From an uncultured Clostridia bacterium (GTDB lineage Bacteria; Bacillota; Clostridia; Oscillospirales; Ruminococcaceae), in the NCBI GenBank assembly GCA_947629275.1, contig CANRDG010000019.1, positions 1-19,740 of the forward strand: 19,740 nucleotides of DNA, given 5' to 3'. The translations under genes and the position numbers were made by a program. Positions 6,726 to 14,196 of the stretch are shown one piece after another. The notes under the pieces were generated by a model, which worked only from the letters and a program-made list of their open reading frames with translations, did not search any database and had not been told where the DNA came from. Position 1 is the first letter of the stretch. The number at the start of each line of letters is the position of its first letter.

Positions 6726-8006
6726 TTACTTTTCTAAAAGCTTTTCCGCGGCGGCTATTTTGACCGCTATACAAAACAGCTCTGCGGCGAGTTTCAGCGT
6801 TTCTATAGGCGGAAAGCTCGGCGCGATACGAATATTGCTGTCGTGGGGGTCGTTGCCGTAAGGATAAGTCGCGCCTGCGTCCGTAAGCGTAACGCCTGCC
6901 TCCTTGCACAGCGAAACTATTCTTTTAGCGCAGCCGTCGGGCGACTGAAAGCTTATGAAATATCCGCCGTTGGGCTTAGTCCACGAGCCTATGCCGAGGG
7001 GCGCAAGCTGCTCTTCAAGCATTGCAGTCACCGCCCTGAACTTCGGCGAAAGTATGGCGGCGTGCTTTTTCATATGCTCCTCCAGTCCGTTCATGTCTTT
7101 AAAGAAGCGCACATGGCGAAGCTGGTTTATCTTGTCGTAGCCTATGGTCTGTATCTTCATCAGCGACTTGAAATACTCTATCGTCTTCACGCTGCCTGCC
7201 ATAGCCGCAACGCCTGCCCCTGCGAACGACACCTTCGACGTTGACGAGAACATGAACACCATGTCTTCGCTGCCGCACTTTTTGGCTTCGTCGAGGAGAT
7301 TTAAAAGGCTGTCGCGCTCGCCGTCAAGGTGGTGTATGCAGTATGCGTTATCCCAGAAAATTCTGAAATCGGGCGCGGCAGGCTTCAAAGCCGCGAACCT
7401 CTTGACCGTTTCGTCTGAATATGTAATGCCCGTGGGATTTGAGTACATCGGCACGCACCATATGCCCTTTATGCTTTCGTCGCTCTGCACGAGTTTTTCT
7501 ACCATGTCCATGTCGGGACCGTCCTGTCCCAGCGGCACGGTTATCATCTCAAAGCCGAGTTTTTCGGTTATGAGAAAATGCCTGTCGTAGCCGGGCGCGG
7601 GGCACAGCCACTTTATCTTGCCGCAGTCTTTCCACGGTTTATTCACGCCGTCAACGCCGAAAAGCATAGCCTTTACCATGGTATCGTACATTATATTAAG
7701 ACTTGAATTTCCGAAAACTATAGTTTCTTCGGGGGTCGCTCCCAGCATTTGCGAAAACAGTTTCTTAGCTGATGCAAGACCGTCAAAACAGCCATAATTT
7801 CGGGTATCTGTGCCGTCCTCGTCAAAAAAATCAGCCTCGCTGTTGAGTATATCCATCATTGGCTGTGCGAGGGTCAGCTGTTCCTTTGCGGGAACGCCGC
7901 GCGACATATTAAGGTCAAGTCCCCTACTTTTAAATTCGTCATATTTTTTCTGTTCCGCCGCGAGAAGCTGCCTGATTTCTTCGGCAGACATATCTTTCAG
8001 CATCAT
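6726..8006 (-). CDS. PLP-dependent aminotransferase (MocR/AspAT-like, PF12897 type)
   Basis: A 426-residue fold-type I aminotransferase. Near the N-terminus are LNMSRGVPAKEQL and GTDTRNYGCFDGL, which are characteristic of the PF12897 group (proteins of this group include aspartate aminotransferases). SNPTG is at about 189-193, WDNAY at 218-222, and the Schiff-base lysine in SSTSKVSFAG is about 258. It should move an amino group between an amino acid and a 2-oxo acid in the cytoplasm; aspartate/2-oxoglutarate is the best guess. Of several in-frame starts I chose the ATG at 8006, which follows GGAACGGTG at a rather long spacing and matches the family length. An extension to 8066 would overrun the promoter. 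Monocistronic. Confidence 0.88.
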   Translation of the reverse strand: MMLKDMSAEEIRQLLAAEQKKYDEFKSRGLDLNMSRGVPAKEQLTLAQPMMDILNSEADFFDEDGTDTRNYGCFDGLASAKKLFSQMLGATPEETIVFGNSSLNIMYDTMVKAMLFGVDGVNKPWKDCGKIKWLCPAPGYDRHFLITEKLGFEMITVPLGQDGPDMDMVEKLVQSDESIKGIWCVPMYSNPTGITYSDETVKRFAALKPAAPDFRIFWDNAYCIHHLDGERDSLLNLLDEAKKCGSEDMVFMFSSTSKVSFAGAGVAAMAGSVKTIEYFKSLMKIQTIGYDKINQLRHVRFFKDMNGLEEHMKKHAAILSPKFRAVTAMLEEQLAPLGIGSWTKPNGGYFISFQSPDGCAKRIVSLCKEAGVTLTDAGATYPYGNDPHDSNIRIAPSFPPIETLKLAAELFCIAVKIAAAEKLLEK

Positions 8007-8045
8007 TTGTAACACCGTTCCTTTTATAAAATGTAACCATAGTAT

Positions 8046-8074
8046 ATAATATACCAAACGACGCATTTTTGCAA
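8046..8074 (-). promoter_or_regulatory. Sigma-A promoter of the aminotransferase gene
   Basis: TTGCAA (8074-8069), a 17-nt spacer and TATTAT (8051-8046) on the minus strand, about 40 nt ahead of the chosen ATG. Confidence 0.6.
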
Positions 8075-8163
8075 GTCATTTTGAAAATTCCTGCAAAAAA
8101 ATCACCCTTTTGACCGAAAAAACCGCTTATTTTGCATAACAAACTGGGCAGAATGGCAAAAAG

Positions 8164-8385
8164 CTATTTCAGATGTTCGTAAAACGTATCGCAGTCTGTA
8201 AGCCCCAAGATGTAGTCAACGTTGGTTTTGTGAAACTGCGCGAGGCGTATCAGCACCGAGGTCGGCACGTCGTTTTCGCCCGTCTCGTACTTTGAATAGC
8301 CCGTCTGCGACATATTCAGCACCTTTGCCATCTGCGTCTGGTTCATGTCTTTGTCCTCTCTCAGGTCGCGAATTCTTTTATACAT
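8164..8385 (-). CDS. Small XRE-family (Cro/CI-type) transcriptional regulator
   Basis: A 73-residue protein that is almost entirely one HTH_3 domain. It starts YKRIRDLREDKDMNQTQMAKVL, followed by the recognition helix region MSQTGYSKYETGENDVPTSVLIRLA and the usual NVDYILGLTD ending. It should bind DNA as a dimer. The ATG at 8385 has AAAGGGG eight nucleotides upstream. A longer frame would need a TTG start at 8403 and would swallow that ribosome binding site. It is divergent from the leucine-rich-repeat surface gene, and the shared 152-nt gap holds an inverted repeat that it probably binds. The likely roles are autoregulation and control of the surface protein (inference). Confidence 0.88.
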   Translation of the reverse strand: MYKRIRDLREDKDMNQTQMAKVLNMSQTGYSKYETGENDVPTSVLIRLAQFHKTNVDYILGLTDCDTFYEHLK

Positions 8386-8417
8386 TTTAAATACCCCTTT
8401 CAATGTGTTTTTGAAAT

Positions 8418-8423
8418 ATTATA
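8418..8423 (-). promoter_or_regulatory. -10 box of the XRE regulator promoter
   Basis: A perfect TATAAT on the minus strand (8423-8418). The corresponding -35 position (about 8441-8446) has no good match and lies inside the inverted repeat at 8427-8466, so bound protein would be expected to affect this promoter too. Confidence 0.5.
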
Positions 8424-8426
8424 AAT

Positions 8427-8466
8427 AATCTGTTTCAGGGTATTGACATTTAACCTGAAATAGGTT
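8427..8466. promoter_or_regulatory. 16-bp inverted repeat operator framing the LRR-gene -35 box
   Basis: Arms 8427-8442 and 8451-8466 match at 13 of 16 positions. The core is CTGTTTCAGG (8430-8439) against CCTGAAATAG (8454-8463). The 8-nt spacer is TTGACATT, so the -35 hexamer of the LRR promoter occupies the exact centre. It also lies just upstream of the XRE gene's -10 box. It is a typical layout for a repressor operator. The XRE protein as ligand is inferred from adjacency. Confidence 0.7.
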
Positions 8467-8471
8467 ATAAT
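8443..8471 (+). promoter_or_regulatory. Consensus sigma-A promoter of the LRR surface-protein gene
   Basis: TTGACA (8443-8448), exactly 17 nt, then TATAAT (8466-8471): a full match to the consensus in both boxes and spacing. Such a strong promoter is usually held down by a repressor, in keeping with the inverted repeat on top of it. Confidence 0.88.
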
Positions 8472-8537
8472 ATTTATTGAGCATGATATTTATTTATATT
8501 ATGCACCACAAATATGCACATAGAAAGGCGGAATTTT

Positions 8538-9899
8538 ATGAAGTTAAAAAAACTGGCTGCGGCTGTATGTGCCGCAGCACTCTCGCTTACTGCGGTAAGC
8601 TTTTCGGCATTTGCGGCAGATGAAGACGACGTGGCTGTTGACGAGGCGCATTTTCCTGATGAAAATTTCAGGGCGTATGTTTCTAATAAATGTGACAAAG
8701 ACGGAAACGGCAGTCTGTCTGCCGAGGAGATAGCAAATGTGACTTATATTGACTGCAAATCTAATGAAATAGCTTCTCTTGACGGCATAGAGTATTTCAC
8801 TGCGCTTACATATCTAAATTGTTCTGAGAATCAACTAACTAATCTGAACGTAAGCAAGAACACTGCGCTTACATCTTTAGATTTTGGTGACAATTACATT
8901 GTTTCACTTGATGTAAGTAAGAACACCTCACTTGAGTATCTGTTTTGTTGGAATAACGCCCTAACCACACTTAATGTAAACGGCTGTTCTGCGCTTACAA
9001 ATCTGTATTGCGGTTCCAACAAACTTACCGAACTTAATTTAAGCGGCTGCGCCGCACTTGAAAATTTGTATTGTTGGGGCAACGATCTAATTACTCTTGA
9101 TGTAAGCGGCTGCACAGCGCTTGTGACCCTAAGATGTGAAAATAACCAACTCACTGAACTTGATGTAAGCGATTGTACTGCCATAGAAACTCTGCGTTGT
9201 TGGGACAACAATCTGACCGCCCTTGAAGTAAACGGCTGTACTGCGCTTAAAACTCTAAGCTGCTCAATTAACCAACTCACTGAGCTTGATGTAAGCGATT
9301 GCACTGCTCTTGAAACTCTGGAATGCTTGGATAACGATCTCACGACCCTTGATTTAAGCAAAAACGGTGTACTTTCATGGTTAGATTGTCATTCCAACCA
9401 ACTCACCGAACTTAATATAAGTAATAATCCTGAGCTTATTAAGGCATATACCAAAGGAGATATTGTCGATAATGATGACTACTTGTCTTATGAATATGAT
9501 ATATTTTATCTATGTGTAGACAAGAACATAAAGATTATCACCGAGGCGGCAAAGCCCGAGCAGAAACCCGAGACCGAGCCTGAATCTAAACCCGAGCCCC
9601 AGCCCGAGACCAAACCGGAGAACAAGCCCGAGCAGAAACCCGAGATCGAGCCTGAAACTAAACCCAAGCCCCATCCCGAGACCAAACCGGAGAACAAGCC
9701 CGAGCAAAAGCCCTCAACAGGTGACAATAAACCTACTACAGGCGATAACAATCCCACAACGGGCAATAACAAACCTGCAACAGGCGACACCAAACCTGCC
9801 GATGATAGCAACAAGCCCACAGGCGCGAGTGCAGGAATAGCATTTGCAGGCATTGCACTTGCAGGCGCGGCGCTTATGGTAAGCAAAAAGAGAAAGTAA
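8538..9899 (+). CDS. Secreted leucine-rich-repeat surface protein with EF-hand and Pro-rich stalk
   Basis: A 453-residue exported protein. A signal peptide (MKLKKLAAAVCAAALSL to about residue 26, cut after AFA) is followed by a segment with an EF-hand-like calcium loop, DKDGNGSLSAEE (about 53-64). Nine full 21-residue leucine-rich repeats of the form LDVSGCTALxxLxCxxNQLTE (103-291) follow, with partial repeats at both ends. Most repeats carry Cys or Asn at two fixed places. Next come a stalk of two 24-residue Pro/Glu/Lys repeats, four xPxTG motifs, a hydrophobic helix and the tail KKRK. The ending looks like a wall-sorting signal but lacks a clear LPxTG. A binding or adhesion role is inferred. 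The start has AAAGGCGG upstream. Probably controlled by the divergent XRE regulator. Confidence 0.88.
   Translation: MKLKKLAAAVCAAALSLTAVSFSAFAADEDDVAVDEAHFPDENFRAYVSNKCDKDGNGSLSAEEIANVTYIDCKSNEIASLDGIEYFTALTYLNCSENQLTNLNVSKNTALTSLDFGDNYIVSLDVSKNTSLEYLFCWNNALTTLNVNGCSALTNLYCGSNKLTELNLSGCAALENLYCWGNDLITLDVSGCTALVTLRCENNQLTELDVSDCTAIETLRCWDNNLTALEVNGCTALKTLSCSINQLTELDVSDCTALETLECLDNDLTTLDLSKNGVLSWLDCHSNQLTELNISNNPELIKAYTKGDIVDNDDYLSYEYDIFYLCVDKNIKIITEAAKPEQKPETEPESKPEPQPETKPENKPEQKPEIEPETKPKPHPETKPENKPEQKPSTGDNKPTTGDNNPTTGNNKPATGDTKPADDSNKPTGASAGIAFAGIALAGAALMVSKKRK
8844..9410 (+). repeat. Nine 63-nt (21-codon) leucine-rich repeats
   Basis: The repeats begin at codons for LNVSK and end before LNISNN, each exactly 21 codons long with no length variation. 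Conserved positions are Leu1, Val3, Ala/Leu8-9, Leu12, Cys14, Asn17 and Leu19. Units such as LDVSDCTALETL and LDVSDCTAIETL are nearly identical, pointing to recent duplication. Confidence 0.9.
9555..9698 (+). repeat. Two tandem 72-nt repeats coding for the Pro/Glu/Lys stalk
   Basis: Units 9555-9626 and 9627-9698 each encode 24 residues starting PEQKPE and ending PETKPENK, with a few substitutions (T/I, S/T, E/K, Q/H). A third copy begins at 9699 and breaks off after PEQKP. This is an in-frame tandem duplication likely to vary between strains. Confidence 0.88.
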
Positions 9900-9982
9900 T
9901 TTAACAGTACAAAAAATCCCCTGTTCCACTATGCTCAATGTCCTCAAGGGAGAAATAACAAGGCAAATCGAATAGGGCAAAA

Positions 9983-10019
9983 AACCGCTGACAAATTTAA
10001 TGTCAGCGGTTCATTTTTT
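9983..10019. terminator. Bidirectional terminator between convergent LRR gene and kinase operon
   Basis: An 11-bp perfect stem (9983-9993 with 10001-10011, core ACCGCTGACA) has a 7-nt loop. On the plus strand it is followed by CATTTTTT. On the minus strand it is followed by TTTTTT directly from the stem. It lies 84 nt after the LRR stop and about 75 nt after the end of the kinase operon, so it can stop both. Confidence 0.9.
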
Positions 10020-10083
10020 ATCGGCTGCTTTTAAAAGAATGATGGAGTATTAGCGCTGTATGTGGTAAATGATAGATCTACAA

Positions 10084-12126
10084 TTATTCTTTCTCATTAG
10101 GATTAGTAATATCAGCAATTGAACTAACATCATACTCTATTTTTTCAGAGTTTCCATTTTCCCAATATCTTAATTCGCCTTTGCCATAATTGATACTATA
10201 ATCATATAAGTACGCAATCTTTCCGGAGTCCATAATATAATAGCTGTTAGTATCATCGGCAATCTTCGTTACAGTGTCATTAGCATAAATTTTTAATGTA
10301 CCATACTGTCTATCCCCATCCCAGTCTGTAAAATAAGCAAGTGTCTTTGATTTTTCGTTATAATCATATGACCTTACATCATAGTCAATAATTTTCTTAT
10401 CACAATATAGATCATAGTTATGGGTATCAAAATTATAATCCTTACTATATATTATTTTGTCGTTATCTATTAATTCCAGCCCGGCAACATCGCTATCATA
10501 CAATTCTGGTTCTGAAATGGTATTATTTGTGATCTGCACTTTATATATATCCCCGGTCATACTGTGCTCGGAATTATCGTTAATGTAATATGCGATGGTT
10601 CCATCATCGTTTAAAATTAAACGTGAAGGATTTTCCTGTTCAATTTTAGTCGCTGTATTTTTTACAGCCATATACCATTCTGACGATATATCAATCTTTT
10701 CATCTACATCATCATAATCTGATATTTCAGATAATTTAACGCTTTTGGTTTCCGGTAGCAGATATGTGTGATACATAATAACCGGTTTTTCTTCAGTGAC
10801 AGAACAATTAGGCTGTGATGTATAAGAATCAGTAATGATATGTTCTTCAGAGCCATCATAGTAACACAATTTACTAGTCACAAAGTTTGACCAACTAAGT
10901 GATTCTCTCAACTCATCTCTGGCAAGTTTGTTTTCATACAACAGATAATCATGCTCATACTGCTCATATTCAATTAAATAATCATCATATGCATTTTCAT
11001 ATTCTTCATCCGTGTCATAATCCCACTCATCAGGAATTTGTGGGGCAGTAGGCTCAAATAAGTTTGCATCAATCTCAAACATATCGTCGTCTATATAATC
11101 CATATATGTAGTTGATACATAATCCTTAGTATAATATATTTCACCTGTATCATCATATACTCTCAGGACAACATTAACATCTGAAGCTATCTTAATTTTT
11201 TCAGCATCTTTTGTTTTCTTGTAAAGGGTCCCTTCTCTGATATAATATATCGTATTAAAATCTTCGCTTATATGGCATATATCGTATACTTCAGAATCAA
11301 CTTTTTCTTTGTCGGCATCATTATATTTAACGTAGAGTCTATCATCATAATCAATGAAGAACAATGATTGTCCATCATCAGAAACATAATAGTAATTTAT
11401 ACCTGTTGATATTTTCTCTTTTGTCTGTGTTTCAATATTATATTGATATAATCCATTGCTTGAGTTTTCTTTATATGTTATGATAGTAAAATCATTATTA
11501 ACCTTATAGGAAAAAACATCAGAAGCAATTTTTACAGGCTCAACATCGGTTTCTTTTATATTGCGAAAATATAAACTACGATTAAAAGCAGATGGTGGAT
11601 AGTCAACAGAGTCTTCATCAATAATTATTTTATCAGAATAAACTATGTTGCCGCTTTTGGAATCAATATTTGTTTGACTAAACGTTTTAAAATAATAATC
11701 ATTTTCTAACTCTTCACGAACATCATCTTCTAAAGTTTCATCAATGTATCCTGAAGTAAGTTGTATTGCAGGGTCATCTAGTGAAAGATCAGCAATATAT
11801 AATTCATCATCCTTAAGATATACTATATAATTGTCGACATAATTATTGACGAAATTGTCAATGCTATCAATATTATCTACATTATCTACATTTTCAACAG
11901 AACTTTTGTTATCCGTTTGCACTTTCTTCTTATTGCTAAAATGAAAAATAGATACCACCGTAACTGATGCAACCAGCAATACAGTGCATATTATAGCTAT
12001 TACAAAAGGTTGTTTGCTTTTTTTCTTCTTTTCATTATCACTAACACTTGACAGTTCAACACCGCAATTATTGCAAAATTTTGAAGTATCATTTAATTCT
12101 TTGCCACATTTTGGACATACTATCAT
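10084..12126 (-). CDS. Zinc-ribbon, single-pass membrane protein with propeller-like ectodomain
   Basis: A 680-residue protein with no family I can name firmly. An N-terminal zinc ribbon has Cys4, Cys7, Cys18 and Cys21 (CPKCG and FCNNCG). A lysine-rich stretch follows, then one transmembrane helix (about 41-62), placing the remaining 600 residues outside. The ectodomain has many short blade-like segments (YLKDDELYIADL, LFFIDYDDRLYV, TIYYIREGTLYKK), as in DUF5050/WD40-like beta propellers. It is interrupted by an acidic, Tyr-rich, probably helical insert at about 363-410. Just after the membrane is a small repeat, NVDNVDNIDSID. GGAGG lies seven nucleotides before the ATG. It is the last gene of the phosphosignalling operon and shares its zinc ribbon with both kinases, so it may be their partner or target. 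Confidence 0.8.
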   Translation of the reverse strand: MIVCPKCGKELNDTSKFCNNCGVELSSVSDNEKKKKSKQPFVIAIICTVLLVASVTVVSIFHFSNKKKVQTDNKSSVENVDNVDNIDSIDNFVNNYVDNYIVYLKDDELYIADLSLDDPAIQLTSGYIDETLEDDVREELENDYYFKTFSQTNIDSKSGNIVYSDKIIIDEDSVDYPPSAFNRSLYFRNIKETDVEPVKIASDVFSYKVNNDFTIITYKENSSNGLYQYNIETQTKEKISTGINYYYVSDDGQSLFFIDYDDRLYVKYNDADKEKVDSEVYDICHISEDFNTIYYIREGTLYKKTKDAEKIKIASDVNVVLRVYDDTGEIYYTKDYVSTTYMDYIDDDMFEIDANLFEPTAPQIPDEWDYDTDEEYENAYDDYLIEYEQYEHDYLLYENKLARDELRESLSWSNFVTSKLCYYDGSEEHIITDSYTSQPNCSVTEEKPVIMYHTYLLPETKSVKLSEISDYDDVDEKIDISSEWYMAVKNTATKIEQENPSRLILNDDGTIAYYINDNSEHSMTGDIYKVQITNNTISEPELYDSDVAGLELIDNDKIIYSKDYNFDTHNYDLYCDKKIIDYDVRSYDYNEKSKTLAYFTDWDGDRQYGTLKIYANDTVTKIADDTNSYYIMDSGKIAYLYDYSINYGKGELRYWENGNSEKIEYDVSSIADITNPNEKE

Positions 12127-12176
12127 AATATTACCTCCGCTTTCAAATAAGTTAAAGATATTCTAATAAGATTTAT

Positions 12177-12205
12177 CTTATATTGCCTATTCAATGACTA
12201 AACAA
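12177..12205 (-). promoter_or_regulatory. Weak internal promoter candidate before the propeller gene
   Basis: TTGTTT (12205-12200), 17 nt, then TATAAG (12182-12177) on the minus strand. The -10 overlaps a 16-nt palindrome, ATAAGATTTATCTTAT (12166-12181). In AT-rich DNA such matches arise by chance, so the call is tentative. Confidence 0.25.
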
Positions 12206-12217
12206 CACTGACCTCTT

Positions 12218-14164
12218 TTACTTTTTAAAATGAATTCTATCTACAGTCTTATCGATTCCGGAATAAACATCTGTATTATCTGAAAATCTTACAAGATATG
12301 ATGTATCATCAATATTAAAGTAATAATAAGTATAGACATATAGCACGTCAGAATAAGATCCTGCTGCACATTCATGTATTATTTCCGATTCACCATCAGT
12401 TAATGTACCCATTTCATCTTCATACACAATAAAATCATCATAGGACGGTCGTTCAATTGAATTTAAGTCAATTGCCTTATTTGCATAGTATACTTCTATC
12501 ATACTTGACGGCAGAACATCTCCAACCTCATACTTTGAAAAACAAATACCATCTTCGCCTGTTTCACTTCTCCACCCATCGCCAACGTCTAACCATATAT
12601 CTTGAGCATCTATAACACCATTATCTAATGTTCCTATACGACCGAACTCTACATCAGATTGGAGAGAATCAGAGTTATTATTGGTACTAATGCCAGATTG
12701 AGATGAAACCGCATTGCTTTCTACATTTGTGTTTGATGCCAAAGAACCAACACTATTTTCCGCTGTGCTGGCAAAACTATTTTTACCCGATTTTTTATTA
12801 TGCGGTATGATAATTGCTATAGCTATGACACTGCACAACACAATCGCCGAAAGCATAATGGCAATGATTTTAACAGTTTTCTTTTTATTTTTCTTTTTTC
12901 CGTCAATGACCGCATTATCAATTTCGCAATCGTTGTCATTTAATGACTCTTGCTCATTTCTTGCAACATATACAGTTTTATCATCGTTGAATACCGATTC
13001 GTTTTCGCCAATATATTCCTGACCCATAAAAACTGTCTTGTCATTGTCGCTATGGCTTTGATCTTTTGAAGAAAGATTTTCCGAAACTTGCAGTTCTGAT
13101 GGTAATGACAGATCATTACCGCTGAGTGCACAAATAAGTTCTTCAACGTTATTTAACCTATCTTTCTTGTATACCGCCATGCCACTCATTATGGCATTTT
13201 CGATTTTTTTATCTATCGTTATTCCCAGCTCAGACGGACTTTTCAAATCGTCAGAAAAAGAACGCTGTGTAGCATATTCCGGAGTAATACCTGTAATGCA
13301 CTTGTACATGGTTGCGCACAATGCATATACATCTGTCCATGGTCCTTGTTCGCCCCTACTTCTATATTGTTCTTCGGGAGCATAACCGTGCTTTAACATA
13401 ACAGATAAACTTTTATCTGCAATAGCAGACATCTTTCTTGCTGCTCCAAAATCAAGCAGTTTTACACCACCGGGCGTAATTCTGATATTATCCGGGCTGA
13501 TATCCCTATGTATTAACCCTTGTTTATGTATTTTTATCAAAGATTTCATAACAGGCATAAGAAGATCAATGGTTTCTTGCGGAGAAAGGCGCTGATTTTC
13601 TTCTAAATATGTTTTAAGATCCTTGCCTTCAAGATATTCCATTATAATATATGCGGTATTATTTTCTTCAAAATAATCTCTTACTGAAACTATTCCCGGT
13701 TCGCTTGAAAAACTCGCCAATATCCGAGCTTCCTTTAAAAACCGATCTTTACCTTTATTAAAATGATCTCTGCTTTCTTGTGATACGCTGCACGTAACTT
13801 CTGAAGTTGCGGTATTATTTCTGTTCACATAACCATTTGGGAAAAACTCCTTAATTGCTACTCTTATGTCAAGTTTTAGGTCACGACCAATATAGGTGAT
13901 ACCGAATCCGCCCTCGCCGAGTACATTGCCCACTAAAAATTTATTGTTCAGGATAGTTCCGCAACAAAGATGATGCGGTGCTGATTCTGTTTTTAATAAA
14001 TTCCCACAGTCGGGACAAACACCATCTTTGCTTTCACATTCCTTCATACAGGTAAAGCAATATGTTTTATCAGCAGCAGAAGGTTCGTCATCAACTTTAC
14101 AGCCGCATATGTTACAAAACTTAGAATTATTATTTAATTCTTGCCCGCATGACTTGCAAATCAT
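12218..14164 (-). CDS. Membrane Ser/Thr protein kinase with two N-terminal zinc ribbons
   Basis: A 648-residue Hanks-type kinase. Two zinc ribbons precede the kinase: Cys3/6/17/20 and Cys36/39/50/53. The kinase domain (about 75-345) has GEGGFG (83-88), Lys105, the catalytic loop HRDISPDN (219-226) and DFG (238-240), so it should be active. A cytoplasmic linker of about 80 residues holds KTVF (Thr377) and KTVY (Thr397), then one transmembrane helix (430-453). A Ser/Asn-rich spacer and an extracytoplasmic domain of about 140 residues with no family I recognise complete it. The ATG at 14164 has GGAGG eight nucleotides upstream; the ATG five codons earlier overlaps that site. The gene starts 32 nt after the first kinase and is presumably co-transcribed. 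Confidence 0.92.
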   Translation of the reverse strand: MICKSCGQELNNNSKFCNICGCKVDDEPSAADKTYCFTCMKECESKDGVCPDCGNLLKTESAPHHLCCGTILNNKFLVGNVLGEGGFGITYIGRDLKLDIRVAIKEFFPNGYVNRNNTATSEVTCSVSQESRDHFNKGKDRFLKEARILASFSSEPGIVSVRDYFEENNTAYIIMEYLEGKDLKTYLEENQRLSPQETIDLLMPVMKSLIKIHKQGLIHRDISPDNIRITPGGVKLLDFGAARKMSAIADKSLSVMLKHGYAPEEQYRSRGEQGPWTDVYALCATMYKCITGITPEYATQRSFSDDLKSPSELGITIDKKIENAIMSGMAVYKKDRLNNVEELICALSGNDLSLPSELQVSENLSSKDQSHSDNDKTVFMGQEYIGENESVFNDDKTVYVARNEQESLNDNDCEIDNAVIDGKKKNKKKTVKIIAIMLSAIVLCSVIAIAIIIPHNKKSGKNSFASTAENSVGSLASNTNVESNAVSSQSGISTNNNSDSLQSDVEFGRIGTLDNGVIDAQDIWLDVGDGWRSETGEDGICFSKYEVGDVLPSSMIEVYYANKAIDLNSIERPSYDDFIVYEDEMGTLTDGESEIIHECAAGSYSDVLYVYTYYYFNIDDTSYLVRFSDNTDVYSGIDKTVDRIHFKK

Positions 14165-14196
14165 ATTATCTTCCTCCATAATATAACGAAATTATA

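Noticed and set aside
8844..9410. Regular 63-nt repeats as a CRISPR array or minisatellite
   Set aside because: They keep one reading frame and match leucine-rich repeats; there are no conserved short repeats with unique spacers.
9506..9886. Minus-strand open frames opposite the stalk and LRR repeats
   Set aside because: Low-complexity repeats (Leu/Gly/Ser) mirror the coding repeats on the other strand; there is no start signal.
12218..12260. A fourth DKTV motif near the C-terminus of the second kinase
   Set aside because: It lies outside the membrane by the predicted topology, so the cytoplasmic kinase and FHA domains could not reach it.
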